From Niveibacterium microcysteis (GTDB lineage Bacteria; Pseudomonadota; Gammaproteobacteria; Burkholderiales; Rhodocyclaceae), in NCBI RefSeq assembly GCF_017161445.1, contig NZ_CP071060.1, positions 620,001 to 684,000 of the forward strand: DNA of 64,000 nt, read 5' to 3'. Position numbers and translations under genes: made by a program. Every line of letters starts with the position of its first letter. The first letter of the stretch is position 1. This document shows positions 45,207 to 54,741 of this stretch, in pieces. Under the pieces are notes generated by a model, which saw only the letters and a program-made list of their open reading frames with translations, was not told the origin of the DNA and made no database searches.

Positions 45207-46558
45207 GCCTGTTGGGCCTTGTTGGTGTGGGCGAGCGCCAGCAGCAGACCGGCGATGAGCATGAACTGCTCCAGCATGTGGTCACGCACGATGCCATCGA
45301 TGAAGGCGCGGCTCGCATAGGAGACGACGAACAGCAGCAAGGCGAGGCCGGCGGCATCGCGATCGTCCCGCCAGCGCCGCAAACCGGCTGCCGCCAGCGC
45401 GACAAAGAAGGCGAGTAGCAGCAGGCCGCCGGGGATACCGACGCCAACGGTGAAATCGAACACGCCTGCATGACCGTGGCCGGTGGTGACCCATTTGCCG
45501 TAGTCGGCCCGCAGCGCATTGCCGAAGGCGTTGCGATCGTAGCCTACGCCGAGCGGATGTCGCGCGATCTCGGTCAGAAGGCCTTTCATCCAGGCGGTGC
45601 GCATGTAGGCCGAGTCGTCGACCGGCAGGCCCTGTGCGTTCAGCGGCAGCGGGGTTTGCTCCTGTGCGAGCCAAGCCTTCTGGTGTTCGATGTCGAGCCC
45701 GATCGCGACTGAGGTTGCGAAGCGGGCCCAGCGCGCGTCGTGTTTCACGTTGATCGCGATGCCGCTGGCGAGCAGTACCGCCGCCACGGCGACCAGCGCA
45801 ATGGCGCGCAGTCGCGTCTGGCGCGGGCGGGTTGCGATGAATGCGCTGGCCGCAATTACGCCGAGCAGCAGCAATATCGGCAGCGCATTGCGCGTCATCG
45901 TTGCAACCGTAAGTGCGGTGGCGGCGATCAGTGCAAGCGCGCGTAGCCAAACCGGCCCGTTCACCAGACCGCGGCCGCGTGCGGAATAGGCGACTAAGTC
46001 GGCCAGTTGCAGCGCGACCAATGCGGTACCCAAGTAGCTGGCCAGATCGCGGGAGCCGATCCGGGTGGTTTGCAGCAGGATCTGGCCCGCCGGCGCCGGC
46101 AGATCCCACGGTTTGTAGATCACCTGGAAGATCAGATAGATCAGGTAGGCGACGACCGTGGCGCCACCCCAAGCCGACACGCGATTCGGCTGGGTTCGCC
46201 AGCCCGGCCCCTGGCCGAGCGCAACGCCCAGCGCGAAGATTGGCACCGCCTTGAACCACTGGGCCGCTTCATGCCACGCGCGCCCCGGGTTCCAGGCGAG
46301 CACCGCGCAATGCAGTGCGATCCAGGCTGTGAGCGCGAGCAGCGGGATTGCGACGCTGCGTTGTCGCAAGCAGGCGCTGAGTTGCGAAAAGTCCGGTTTC
46401 AGCAGCAGCGCAAGCACCAGCAGCAAAGCCAGCAGCGCGTTGCGGGCGGCAATCACATCCGGCACCGACCACAAGAAGAGCAGGGCCGCAAACGCGGCGA
46501 GGCTGGTGGTTTCGATGAAACGCTGCATCGTCGAAGGGTTTGCGTCCGGTGCCATCAT
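45203..46558 (-). CDS. O-antigen ligase family membrane protein
   Basis: The product is 451 aa with about ten TM helices. The large periplasmic loop (about 285-385) contains YMRTAWMKGLLTEIARHPLGVGYDRNAFG and GHGHAGVFDFTVGVGIPGG, the Wzy_C/WaaL-type signature with the conserved H (HGHAGV) and P/G-rich HPLGVGYDRN motif. It probably joins undecaprenyl-linked polysaccharide to lipid A core. Placement among GT9 enzymes supports this, but polymerases share the fold. Confidence 0.85.
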   Translation of the reverse strand: MMAPDANPSTMQRFIETTSLAAFAALLFLWSVPDVIAARNALLALLLVLALLLKPDFSQLSACLRQRSVAIPLLALTAWIALHCAVLAWNPGRAWHEAAQWFKAVPIFALGVALGQGPGWRTQPNRVSAWGGATVVAYLIYLIFQVIYKPWDLPAPAGQILLQTTRIGSRDLASYLGTALVALQLADLVAYSARGRGLVNGPVWLRALALIAATALTVATMTRNALPILLLLGVIAASAFIATRPRQTRLRAIALVAVAAVLLASGIAINVKHDARWARFATSVAIGLDIEHQKAWLAQEQTPLPLNAQGLPVDDSAYMRTAWMKGLLTEIARHPLGVGYDRNAFGNALRADYGKWVTTGHGHAGVFDFTVGVGIPGGLLLLAFFVALAAAGLRRWRDDRDAAGLALLLFVVSYASRAFIDGIVRDHMLEQFMLIAGLLLALAHTNKAQQA

Positions 46559-47679
46559 GGTTGAGCGCGACGTCCGTTTGCGAGGAGGGTTTCAAGGCTG
46601 ACCCGGACCGTATCGAGCGACACTGCGCGGATGCACTTTGGATTGCCGCATTGTGCCGGCGTGCGCCAGCACTGGCGGGCCCAGGGCAGCGGTTTTTCGA
46701 ATACCGCCTGCTGGTTACGGCATGCGATATCCGGCTCCCAGAGTCCGGCGTAGGGCATGTTGCGCCAGAACTCGCCGGCGCCAAACAACACCGGCGAACC
46801 GGGGCCGAACAGCGTGACAGTGGGTGTGCCGGCGAGTCGTGCGAGATGGGCGATGCCGGTGTCCGGGCAAAGCAGTACCTGCGCCTTGGCAAGCAATGCC
46901 CAGTACTGCGCGAGGTCGAGCGTGCCGGCGTAACGCGGGCATCGCTGCGCCGGGTCGACCTCGTTGATCAATTTCTCCTCGCCACGCCCGCATGCGAGTA
47001 CCACGTTCAGACCTTGCCCCTGCAAGTAATCAATGGCTTCACGCCACCGTTCGACCGGCCAGAGTTTGTGCGGGCTGCTGGCACCGAGGTGGATCACGGC
47101 GTAGGGCTCGATTGGTCGGGCGAATTCACGCGCAACGGGCGCGGGCCAGTCGCCAACGCGATAGGGCGGCGGCGGGTCGCCGTCCACCAGCGTCGCGGCA
47201 AAGTCGCCAAAAGCGGACGGTGCAACTGGCAGCGGACGGAATTCGGTCACCGGCAGGTTCTTGCGCCAACGCGCGTCCCCGGCAAAGGCGACGATGTGCC
47301 GTGCCCCCGCTGCCGCCGCCAGCCAAGAGAAGCGGTTGTCGGCTGGCACCACGGCCAGGTCAAACGGGCCGCTTGCCCGCAGCCGCGGTAGTGCCGCAGC
47401 GTCGCGCAGATCGAAACCGAGGGCTTCGACATCCCACGGTCGCGTCGCGAACAGCGGCAGGAAGCTTGGCGGGCAGGTCAGTACGATCTGCGCGGCCGGG
47501 TAGCGCGCACGCAGTTTGGCGATCAGTGGTGCGAGCATCAGCGTGTCGCCCAGCAGCAGCAACTGCGCGATCAGGATGCGTCGCGGGGTGTCGCCGCCCG
47601 CGGGGGCGATGCGGTTGTGCAACACGGTTGGCAGTGCGCGCAGCACCGTCAATGCGCGCACAAAGCCGCGGCTAGCCAT
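46555..47679 (-). CDS. GT9 family heptosyltransferase-like glycosyltransferase
   Basis: The product is 374 aa. RRILIAQLLLLGDTLMLAPLIAKL is the N-terminal GT9 segment, and VIHLGASSPHKLWPVERW plus VLLCPDTGIAHLARLAGTPTVTLFGPG are the donor-binding motifs. It carries a cysteine-containing C-terminal tail (CRNQQAVFEKPLPWARQC, CGNPKC). This gene is less similar to the tandem pair downstream. It overlaps the O-antigen ligase gene by 4 and asnB by 8 bases. Confidence 0.85.
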   Translation of the reverse strand: MASRGFVRALTVLRALPTVLHNRIAPAGGDTPRRILIAQLLLLGDTLMLAPLIAKLRARYPAAQIVLTCPPSFLPLFATRPWDVEALGFDLRDAAALPRLRASGPFDLAVVPADNRFSWLAAAAGARHIVAFAGDARWRKNLPVTEFRPLPVAPSAFGDFAATLVDGDPPPPYRVGDWPAPVAREFARPIEPYAVIHLGASSPHKLWPVERWREAIDYLQGQGLNVVLACGRGEEKLINEVDPAQRCPRYAGTLDLAQYWALLAKAQVLLCPDTGIAHLARLAGTPTVTLFGPGSPVLFGAGEFWRNMPYAGLWEPDIACRNQQAVFEKPLPWARQCWRTPAQCGNPKCIRAVSLDTVRVSLETLLANGRRAQP

Positions 47680-49525
47680 GAATGGCGCTCCGCAGCCGAC
47701 CGAGTTGGCGCAGGCTCTCGTCGAGCATCAGCAACTGCAGCAGCCCCTCGGAGAGGCTGCCGTCCTTGCGCCAGGCCTCTACATACTGTTCGATTGCCGC
47801 GGCATCAAGCTGGCCATCGCTGGCGTGGGACAAACGCGCGCCGAAGCCGGGCAGCCGGGCGGCGAGGCCCTCGCGCACCAGCGCGCGGATCGGCGGGTTG
47901 AAGCCGCGCTTCTTCATCGTCAGCAGGCCGAGCGATTGGCAGGGCGGGCAGCGCCCGGCGAGCCAGGCCTTGGCCGGCTGCGTGAAGCGTTGTCCGCTTG
48001 GCAGGCTCGCCAGCGATTCGACAAAGACATGGTCGATCAGCGGCGCGCGACCCTCGAGGCCGTGCGCCATGGTGGTCAGGTCGGCCTTGCGCAGGATGTA
48101 TTCCGGCAGGTAGTTCAGGCGGTCCAGCTCCAGTAGCATACCGAGCGGATCGGTGTTGCCAATCTCGGCGGCACGCCAGCGATGTGCTGGAACGCGGCCG
48201 AGTACCGGCTGCAGGCCCTCGCGCTCGGTGGCGGAGAAACCGGAGAAGCGCAGCGACCAGGCGTCTGGCCACGACAGAGAGGCTTCTAGGCGCAGGCGTT
48301 CGGCTTTGCCGGGCGTTACGTTGCCGGCCGGGCGCAGCGCCGCGGCCGCCGGCAGATGGCGCCGCCAGGCGGAGCGAAGATGTTGCCGGTAGCGCTTGTA
48401 GCCCGCAAACATCTCGTCGCCGCCATCGCCACACAAAACCACCTTGACCGACTTCGAGACCTCGCGCGCGAGCGCCCAGGTCGGGAAGGCCGAGGGGTCC
48501 GCGAAGGGTTCGTCGAGGTCGGCGACGACCTGTTCGAAATCGCCGGACACATCGCTCGCCATGGCGATGCGGTTGTTGGGCAGACCCAGCGACGCGGCGA
48601 TCTGCGCGGCGAGCGCGCTTTCGTCCATCGCCGCGTCGTCAAAGCCGGCGGTGAAGCTCTCGATGTTGGTATAGCCCTGCAGCGCGAGCCGGCTGGCGAC
48701 GACCGACGAGTCGATGCCGCCGGACAGGAACACGCCCACGGGGCGATCGGCCACGGTGCGCAGGCGGACGGCCTCGTCCAGCACTTCGGCCGGGTCGCGG
48801 CCGTTGGGTGTCGGCTGCCAGTAGCGGCGCTTTGTCAGGCGGCCGCTGGCGAGGTCGAACTCGATCCGATGGGCGTTCTCCAATCGCCGGATGGCGCGGA
48901 ACACCGTGCGCGGCGCCGGGATCGTACGATGGGCGAGGTAGGCGTCGATGCCTTCCGGGTCGAAATCGCGTTCGGCCGGCGGCACTGCTGGCAGCACGCT
49001 GCGCACCAGAGAGCCGAAGGCGAGCGTGCGGCTCGCTTCGTCATGGTGATAGACCATCGGCTTGAGGCCCATGCGATCACGTACCAGATGCAGCGTGCCG
49101 CTGCGCAGATCCAGCAGTGCGAAGGCGAACATGCCGCGCAACTTCGGCAGCAGTGCTTCGATGCCCCAGGCCTCGTAGCCGCGCAGGATGAACTCGGTAT
49201 CCGAGGTGGTGCGGAAGGTTGCGCCCTGTGCTTCGAGCGCGCGGCGCTCGTCTTCCCAGCCGTACACCTCGCCGTTGTAGCAAATCCACAGGCTGCCGTC
49301 GGCATTACCCATCGGTTGGTCGGCTTCCGGCCGAGGATCGCGGATCGACAGCCGTGCGTGCATCAACGCGCGCTGCGCGCCGGCGGGTTCGCTGCCGCGT
49401 TGGCCGTCGCGCCAGCACACGGCGTGGTTCGCATCCGGGCCGCGCCGCGCGATCGCGGCAAACATGGCTTCGGCCGCGGCGCCGCTGAGCGGCCGGGTGC
49501 CGAAGTAGCCGGCGATGCCGCACAT
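47672..49525 (-). CDS. asnB: Glutamine-hydrolysing asparagine synthase-like amidotransferase
   Basis: The product is 617 aa. The N-terminal glutaminase domain is complete: nucleophile Cys2 in MCGIAGYFG, RRGPDANH and CYNGEVYGW. The PP-loop of the synthetase domain is SGGIDSS at 268-274. Its place between msbA and LPS glycosyltransferases suggests it amidates a sugar or an envelope intermediate rather than making free asparagine. That substrate choice is an inference; an ordinary asparagine synthetase is the alternative. Confidence 0.9.
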   Translation of the reverse strand: MCGIAGYFGTRPLSGAAAEAMFAAIARRGPDANHAVCWRDGQRGSEPAGAQRALMHARLSIRDPRPEADQPMGNADGSLWICYNGEVYGWEDERRALEAQGATFRTTSDTEFILRGYEAWGIEALLPKLRGMFAFALLDLRSGTLHLVRDRMGLKPMVYHHDEASRTLAFGSLVRSVLPAVPPAERDFDPEGIDAYLAHRTIPAPRTVFRAIRRLENAHRIEFDLASGRLTKRRYWQPTPNGRDPAEVLDEAVRLRTVADRPVGVFLSGGIDSSVVASRLALQGYTNIESFTAGFDDAAMDESALAAQIAASLGLPNNRIAMASDVSGDFEQVVADLDEPFADPSAFPTWALAREVSKSVKVVLCGDGGDEMFAGYKRYRQHLRSAWRRHLPAAAALRPAGNVTPGKAERLRLEASLSWPDAWSLRFSGFSATEREGLQPVLGRVPAHRWRAAEIGNTDPLGMLLELDRLNYLPEYILRKADLTTMAHGLEGRAPLIDHVFVESLASLPSGQRFTQPAKAWLAGRCPPCQSLGLLTMKKRGFNPPIRALVREGLAARLPGFGARLSHASDGQLDAAAIEQYVEAWRKDGSLSEGLLQLLMLDESLRQLGRLRSAIHG

Positions 49526-49527
49526 GC

Positions 49528-51285
49528 TCAGGTGGCTCCGTTGGTGTCGTCGTCCTGCCGGAACTGCATGCGCCAGAGGTTGGCGTACAGACCGTCGCGT
49601 GCAAGCAGTTCGGCGTGGGTGCCGGTCTCGGCGATGTGGCCGCGGTCCATCACGACGATGCGGTCGGCGCGTTCAATCGTCGACAACCGGTGCGCGATCA
49701 CCAGTGTCGTGCGGCCGCTCATCAGCGCATCCAGCGCGGCCTGAACCGCGCGTTCGCTCTCGGTGTCCAGCGCGGACGTCGCCTCATCGAGAATCAGCAG
49801 CGGCGCGTTCTTCAGCAGTGCGCGCGCAATCGCCAGGCGTTGCCGCTGGCCGCCGGAGAGTTTGGTGCCGCGCTCGCCGATCTCGGTGTCGAAACCGTTC
49901 GGCATCTGCATGATGAATTCGTAAGCGTTGGCGGCCTTTGCGGCGGCCTCGATCTCGGCGCGCGTGGCGCCACTCATTGCGCCGTAGGCGATGTTGTTCG
50001 CCACGGAATCGTTGAACAGCACCACCTCCTGGCTGACGAGTGCGATGTTGGCGCGCAGGCTTTCCAGCCGAACGTCCTCCACCGGGATGTCGTCGAGCAG
50101 GATGCGGCCGCCGCTGACCGGGTAGAAACGCGGCAGCAGGTTCGCGATGGTGGTCTTGCCGCTGCCGCTCTGGCCGACCAGCGCGACCATTTCGCCGGGC
50201 CGGATTGCGAGGTCGATGCCGTCCAGCGCGTCGCGCGCGGCACCGGGGTAGCGGAAGCGCACCTGCTCGAAGCGCACATCGCCGCGCGCCTGACCCAGTT
50301 CGCGCGTGCCGGTGTCCGATTCGGTATCGGCGTCGATCAGCTCGAACACGCTTTCGGCCGACGCCAGCCCCCGCTGCAGCGGTGCGTTCACATCGGTGAG
50401 GCGTTTCATCGCTGGCACCAGTTGTGCGATCGCGACGATGAAGGCATTGAACTCGCCCACCGTGAGGCCGCCCTTTTGGCCCTGCCACAGCGCCGCGGCA
50501 ATGATGCTGCCGATGCCGATTGCCGCGAGCGTCTGCACGATCGGCCCTTGCGCTGCAGCGGCGACGGTGCCCTTCATGTTGAAACCGCGCAGCTGCTGCG
50601 TGGCCCTCAGAAAACGGCTCGATTCATAGACCTGGCCGCCGAACACCTTTACAAGTTTGTGCGCGCCGATCGCTTCTTCCAGCACATGGTTGATCAGGCC
50701 CATCGATTCCTGCGAGCCGCGCGTCATGCGACGCAGGCGGCCCGAGAACGCGCGCACCGCCAGCGCCACCGGCGGCACCAGTACAAATGCGATCAGCGTG
50801 AGCTGCCAGTTCAGGTAGAGCAGGAAGCCGAACAACGCAATTACCTTGATCGCGTCGCCGATCAGCGTGTTCACCGCGTTGGTCGACGCGTCCAGCACCC
50901 CTTGCACGTCATAGGCGACCTTCGACATCAGCAGGCCGGCCGGCCGGTTGTCGAAGAAGGGCGTTGGCTGGCGGATCAGCTTTGCGAACATTTCGTTGCG
51001 CAGATCCAGCAGCACCTTGTTGGCGACCCACGCCATCGCGTAGTCGGTGAGGAAGGACAGCACGCCGCGCATGAAGTACACGCCGACGATGGCCGCTGGG
51101 TACCAGAACACCTTGGCCGAGGCGTTCGCAGTGAAGCCCTCGTCAATCATCAGTTGCAGCAGCTTGGCCATCGCTGGCTCGAGCGTGCCGGCGATGATCA
51201 TGCAGAACAGCGCCGCGACGAACGCCTTCTTGTATGGGCGAACGTAATTCAGCAGGCGGCGATAGAGCTGCGTGGATTGAGACAT
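49528..51285 (-). CDS. msbA: Lipid A flippase/ABC exporter MsbA
   Basis: The product is 585 aa. Six TM helices (about 20-310) with coupling helices are followed by an ATPase domain with [58 protein letters not shown] and VIAHRLSTIERAD. The sequence EVVLFNDSVANNIAYG is MsbA-like. It flips core-lipid A across the inner membrane. The gene lies 2 bases upstream of asnB and heads the LPS cluster. Confidence 0.93.
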   Translation of the reverse strand: MSQSTQLYRRLLNYVRPYKKAFVAALFCMIIAGTLEPAMAKLLQLMIDEGFTANASAKVFWYPAAIVGVYFMRGVLSFLTDYAMAWVANKVLLDLRNEMFAKLIRQPTPFFDNRPAGLLMSKVAYDVQGVLDASTNAVNTLIGDAIKVIALFGFLLYLNWQLTLIAFVLVPPVALAVRAFSGRLRRMTRGSQESMGLINHVLEEAIGAHKLVKVFGGQVYESSRFLRATQQLRGFNMKGTVAAAAQGPIVQTLAAIGIGSIIAAALWQGQKGGLTVGEFNAFIVAIAQLVPAMKRLTDVNAPLQRGLASAESVFELIDADTESDTGTRELGQARGDVRFEQVRFRYPGAARDALDGIDLAIRPGEMVALVGQSGSGKTTIANLLPRFYPVSGGRILLDDIPVEDVRLESLRANIALVSQEVVLFNDSVANNIAYGAMSGATRAEIEAAAKAANAYEFIMQMPNGFDTEIGERGTKLSGGQRQRLAIARALLKNAPLLILDEATSALDTESERAVQAALDALMSGRTTLVIAHRLSTIERADRIVVMDRGHIAETGTHAELLARDGLYANLWRMQFRQDDDTNGAT

Positions 51286-51408
51286 GAAGCCCCCGGGGCA
51301 AAAGACGGCGCGGATTATACCGGAGGGGTCTGCCCGACCCGGTGCGATTGGGTCAGGCGCAGTCGTCAGCGCTTGTAAGCGCGGCAGGGCCGCCTGCGAT
51401 CGTCTGAT

Positions 51409-51819
51409 CTAGAGGTAGCTGCGGGCCCCCCAGATCAACGCACCGGAGATCCCCGCCGACAGCACTGCGACGATTGCGCTGGAGCTGAAGCTCAATGGCA
51501 GCGCCACCTTGAAACCCATGACAAAGGCCCCGAACAGGCTTGCAAGCAGCATCAATAGCGAAAGGTTATGAAAGCTGGCACTGCCGCTTCCCTTGACATA
51601 GCTGAGCAGCGTCAGCAGCCAGATGGCAAGGAAGCAAAGCGACAGGAAGACGGCCTTGAACGCCGAACTGACGGTTGTGGATACGCCGGCCACCGCGTGA
51701 GTTACTGCCACCACCGTGAGCGTGATCAGCAGCAGCAGTGTCGCGCAAAGCGCAGTCACCTTGATTGGGGCGGAAACGGCAAAGGCAACGAAAACCAACA
51801 CTAACAAGAGTTGCTGCAT
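51409..51819 (-). CDS. Hypothetical four-helix membrane protein (136 aa)
   Basis: The product is 136 aa, almost entirely hydrophobic with about four TM segments (LLLVLVFVAFAVSAPI, CATLLLLITLTVVAVT, FLSLCFLAIWLLTLL, LLMLLASLFGAFVMG). No motif is recognised and the start has no clear ribosome site. It lies between msbA and the GT4 gene and may be an accessory envelope protein. Confidence 0.6.
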   Translation of the reverse strand: MQQLLLVLVFVAFAVSAPIKVTALCATLLLLITLTVVAVTHAVAGVSTTVSSAFKAVFLSLCFLAIWLLTLLSYVKGSGSASFHNLSLLMLLASLFGAFVMGFKVALPLSFSSSAIVAVLSAGISGALIWGARSYL

Positions 51820-51907
51820 GGCGGGCGCGACGCGATTCGACGCGTTTGTAAGGAGTGTGGGGGGGCTCCATTCTGGCCAAGCGCCGAGGATCGCCCACCC
51901 AACTGCG

Positions 51908-53047
51908 TCACATGTCCAGGCAGTTACCCAGCAATCGCCGGTACAGCCCCACCAGCCCCTCGGCCATTCGCTCGGGTGTTTGCTGCTCGGCGGTTCGGCG
52001 CGCGGCGCTGGCGATGGCGGCGAGGCGCTCTGGTGAGTCGATCGTAGTCATCAACTCGGCTAGCGCGGCGCGCAGCGATTCACGGTCGAATGCGTCGGCG
52101 AGCCAGCCGTTGGCGCCGTGTTCGATCAGCGATTCAGCGCCGCAGCTCGGTGAGGTGATCGCAGGCAGGCCGCTGGCCATGGCTTCCAGCACGACGTTGC
52201 CGAAGGGTTCATAGATGGCGGGGAAGACGAAACCGTCGGCGGCACGGTAGATCGGTGAAACGTCTTGCTGCGGGCCGAGGAAGTGCACCCGATTGCCGTG
52301 GCCCAGGCGCTGCGCCATGCGCCGGTAGTGCGGCTCGCTCTTGTCCTTGCCAGCGACCACGAGATGGGCGTCGCGCGGCAGCGTTTCGATAACCGCGGCG
52401 AGCCCCTTGCGTTCGAAACCAGAGCCGACGAACCCAAGCACGGCGGCATCCGCCGGCAAGCCGAACATGACGCGCGCGGCGCGCTTCTCGTCGGCGCCCG
52501 CGGGGCGGAAGCGCTGCTGATCGACACCGTTCTCGATCAGCGGCAAGCGTTCTGCGGGCAGGCCGAACAACTCCATCAGCTCGCGCTGGATGAAGCGCGA
52601 ATTGCAGATCACCGCACGCAGCTTCGGGTGGCGGAACATCGCTGCTTCGGCGGCCAGCGTGTAGCGGTGGTAGGGGCCGCACCAGCGTGCGTCAAAGCGC
52701 TTGCCACGGGCACGTGCGCGATGCGTGAGCCAACCGAGGTGGCTGCCGTCGCCGGCGCGGTAGATATCGCAGCCGGGCACGCGTTCGTGTGACTGCACCA
52801 GATCGAAATCGCTGCTGGCGATCTCGTGCTGCACGGCGCGCGCAAAGCTCGCATCGCGCCAGGTGCGGCCGATGTGGAAAGGGTCGAGCTTGCGCAGGTG
52901 CAGATTCGAAGCGGGCTCGCCGCTCCAGCGCCGTGTCAGCAATGTGATCTCGATGTCGTCGCGGCCAAGTGCCGCAATCGCGCGCTCGACAAAACGCTCG
53001 GCGCCGCCGAAGGCGGTGTAGCGCTGGCGGACGAGGGCGAGCTTCAC
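51908..53047 (-). CDS. GT4 family glycosyltransferase (WaaG-like)
   Basis: The product is 379 aa from GTG 53047, which overlaps the stop of the next gene (GTGA). The N-terminus KLALVRQRYTAFGGAERFVERA and the GT4 motifs ERFVERAIAAL, FVGSGFERKGLAAVIETLPR, YRAADGFVFPAIYEPFGNVVLEAMASGLPAI (split here into short parts) identify a retaining glycosyltransferase similar to LPS glucosyltransferase I. The longer open frame upstream is not protein-like. Confidence 0.88.
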   Translation of the reverse strand: MKLALVRQRYTAFGGAERFVERAIAALGRDDIEITLLTRRWSGEPASNLHLRKLDPFHIGRTWRDASFARAVQHEIASSDFDLVQSHERVPGCDIYRAGDGSHLGWLTHRARARGKRFDARWCGPYHRYTLAAEAAMFRHPKLRAVICNSRFIQRELMELFGLPAERLPLIENGVDQQRFRPAGADEKRAARVMFGLPADAAVLGFVGSGFERKGLAAVIETLPRDAHLVVAGKDKSEPHYRRMAQRLGHGNRVHFLGPQQDVSPIYRAADGFVFPAIYEPFGNVVLEAMASGLPAITSPSCGAESLIEHGANGWLADAFDRESLRAALAELMTTIDSPERLAAIASAARRTAEQQTPERMAEGLVGLYRRLLGNCLDM

Positions 53048-54165
53048 GCGCGCTGCAGGTGCACCACCGGCGTGCCGCCGGTGTCGTTGAGCAGATCCTG
53101 CACGGCAGCCCAGGCCTGATCGACCGGCAGCTGGACGAGGCAATCGCTGATCTTGCCGCCGCCGCAGCCGTCGATGCCGCACGGGCGGCAGGGGTGGATC
53201 TGGCTACTGACCACGCGGTGCGGTACGCCCCACGGGCCCCATTCCAGCTCGCCGGAGGGGCCGAACAAGGCCACCGTAGGCACCTGCTGCGCGGCAGCGA
53301 TGTGCATTGGCGCCGAATCCACGCCGAAGAACAGCCGGGCGCGACCGATCACGGCCGCGAGTTCGCGCAGGTTCAGTTGCCCGCCGAGATTCAGTGCCGG
53401 TTCGGGCAAGGCTTCGAGAATGCGTGCGACAAAGGCCTTTTCGTCGGCGTCCGGCCCGCAGGTGAAGACGAGCTTCCAGCCGGCACGTTGTAGCCGGCCG
53501 CAGAGTTCGGCGACGTGTTCTGCCGGCCAGCTCTTGAACATCCAGCGCGAGACCGGGTGCACCGCGATGAAGCGGCCAGCCTCAACACCGCCGTCACGCA
53601 GCAGTGCATCCGCACGCATGTCGGCATTCGCGCCGGGGTGGATCGATAGCACGCGCTCGTGCAATTCGGGGTAGAGGCCGATTCGACGCAACACATCGAG
53701 GTTGCGCTCCACCGTATGGCGGCGGGCGTTCATCGGCTCGCCCTGCAGATGGCTGAACGCCTTGCGCCACATCCGGCCGCGTGCCGGGCGGGCGGGGCCG
53801 ACGGCCCAGCGTGCCCCCGTCAGGCGCGCGATCCAGGCGCCACGCGGGTGGTCGGTGAGGTGCAGCACCAGGTCGTACTTGCGTGCGCGCAACCGCCTCA
53901 GCAGCCCCAGCTCCGCCGCGGCCTGCCCGAGCGGGCCGAGTTTCTTCCAGTTGCGATCGATGCCGTGCAGCTGCGCAATGGCAGGGTGGCCCTGCAGCAT
54001 CGGCGCGGTTTCCTGATACACCAGCGTGTCGATTTCGCAGTGCGGCGCGCGGGCCTTCAGTGCGTGCAGCACGGGGGCCGTAAGCAGCACGTCGCCGTGG
54101 TGACGCAGCTTGATCACCAGCACGCGGCGTACTTCGTGAAGCGGAATCGGGTCAGTCAGCAGCAT
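53044..54165 (-). CDS. GT9 heptosyltransferase-like (RfaQ/heptosyltransferase III type)
   Basis: The product is 373 aa. RVLVIKLRHHGDVLLTAPVLHAL is the RfaQ-like N-terminus, and FIAVHPVSRWMFKSWPAEHV and FFGVDSAPMHIAAAQQVPTVALFGPSG are the donor-binding motifs. This resembles heptosyltransferase III branches acting on inner core heptose. It begins 21 bases from cobC and could be transcribed with the cob genes. Confidence 0.86.
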   Translation of the reverse strand: MLLTDPIPLHEVRRVLVIKLRHHGDVLLTAPVLHALKARAPHCEIDTLVYQETAPMLQGHPAIAQLHGIDRNWKKLGPLGQAAAELGLLRRLRARKYDLVLHLTDHPRGAWIARLTGARWAVGPARPARGRMWRKAFSHLQGEPMNARRHTVERNLDVLRRIGLYPELHERVLSIHPGANADMRADALLRDGGVEAGRFIAVHPVSRWMFKSWPAEHVAELCGRLQRAGWKLVFTCGPDADEKAFVARILEALPEPALNLGGQLNLRELAAVIGRARLFFGVDSAPMHIAAAQQVPTVALFGPSGELEWGPWGVPHRVVSSQIHPCRPCGIDGCGGGKISDCLVQLPVDQAWAAVQDLLNDTGGTPVVHLQRA

Positions 54166-54186
54166 GGGGCCGACGATAGCACGCAG

Positions 54187-54741
54187 TCAGCGGTTGAAGA
54201 GTTTGAGGGTCGTGCCCCAGGTTTCGACCTGGATGCGGGTCAGGCGCGCGTGAGCGAAATCGAGCGTCAGCCAGCGCGCTGGCGGCAGCCCGAGCAGATG
54301 GCCGGCGATCACGCGCAGCGGCCCGCCGTGGGCAACGATGACGACGGCCTCGCCTTGCCGTTCTGCCTGCAGTTCGTTCAAGAACGCCAGCACGCGGGCA
54401 CTCATCTCGGAGGCCGACTCGCCGCCGGGCGGGCGGTGGTCGAGCGGATCGTCGGCCCAGCGGTCAAGCGCGGCCTTGCCGATGGCCTCGTAGGTCTGCA
54501 ACTCCCAATCGCCGAAGCTGATTTCGCGCAGGCGCTCATCAATGACCGGCTCGCCCAGCGCATCGGCCAGCAGGCGCGCGCGCGCCAAAGGGCTGGCGAA
54601 CAGCGCCGCGGCGGTCGGCAGCAGGGGCCGCAGATGCGCGACGGCCGCATCGATTGGCGCAGCGAGCGGTACGTCGCTGGCGCCGTAACAGGTGCCGGGC
54701 GCCACCGCGACTTCCGGGTGACGAATCAGATGGAGGTCCAT
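54187..54741 (-). CDS. cobC: Alpha-ribazole phosphatase (CobC, histidine phosphatase)
   Basis: The product is 184 aa from ATG 54741, overlapping cobS by 16 bases. The phosphohistidine loop is LIRHPEV, with proline where many relatives have glycine (RHG), a variant I recall in cob-linked members of this branch. [29 protein letters not shown] and [15 protein letters not shown] complete the site. It removes the phosphate in nucleotide-loop assembly of cobalamin. Confidence 0.88.
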   Translation of the reverse strand: MDLHLIRHPEVAVAPGTCYGASDVPLAAPIDAAVAHLRPLLPTAAALFASPLARARLLADALGEPVIDERLREISFGDWELQTYEAIGKAALDRWADDPLDHRPPGGESASEMSARVLAFLNELQAERQGEAVVIVAHGGPLRVIAGHLLGLPPARWLTLDFAHARLTRIQVETWGTTLKLFNR

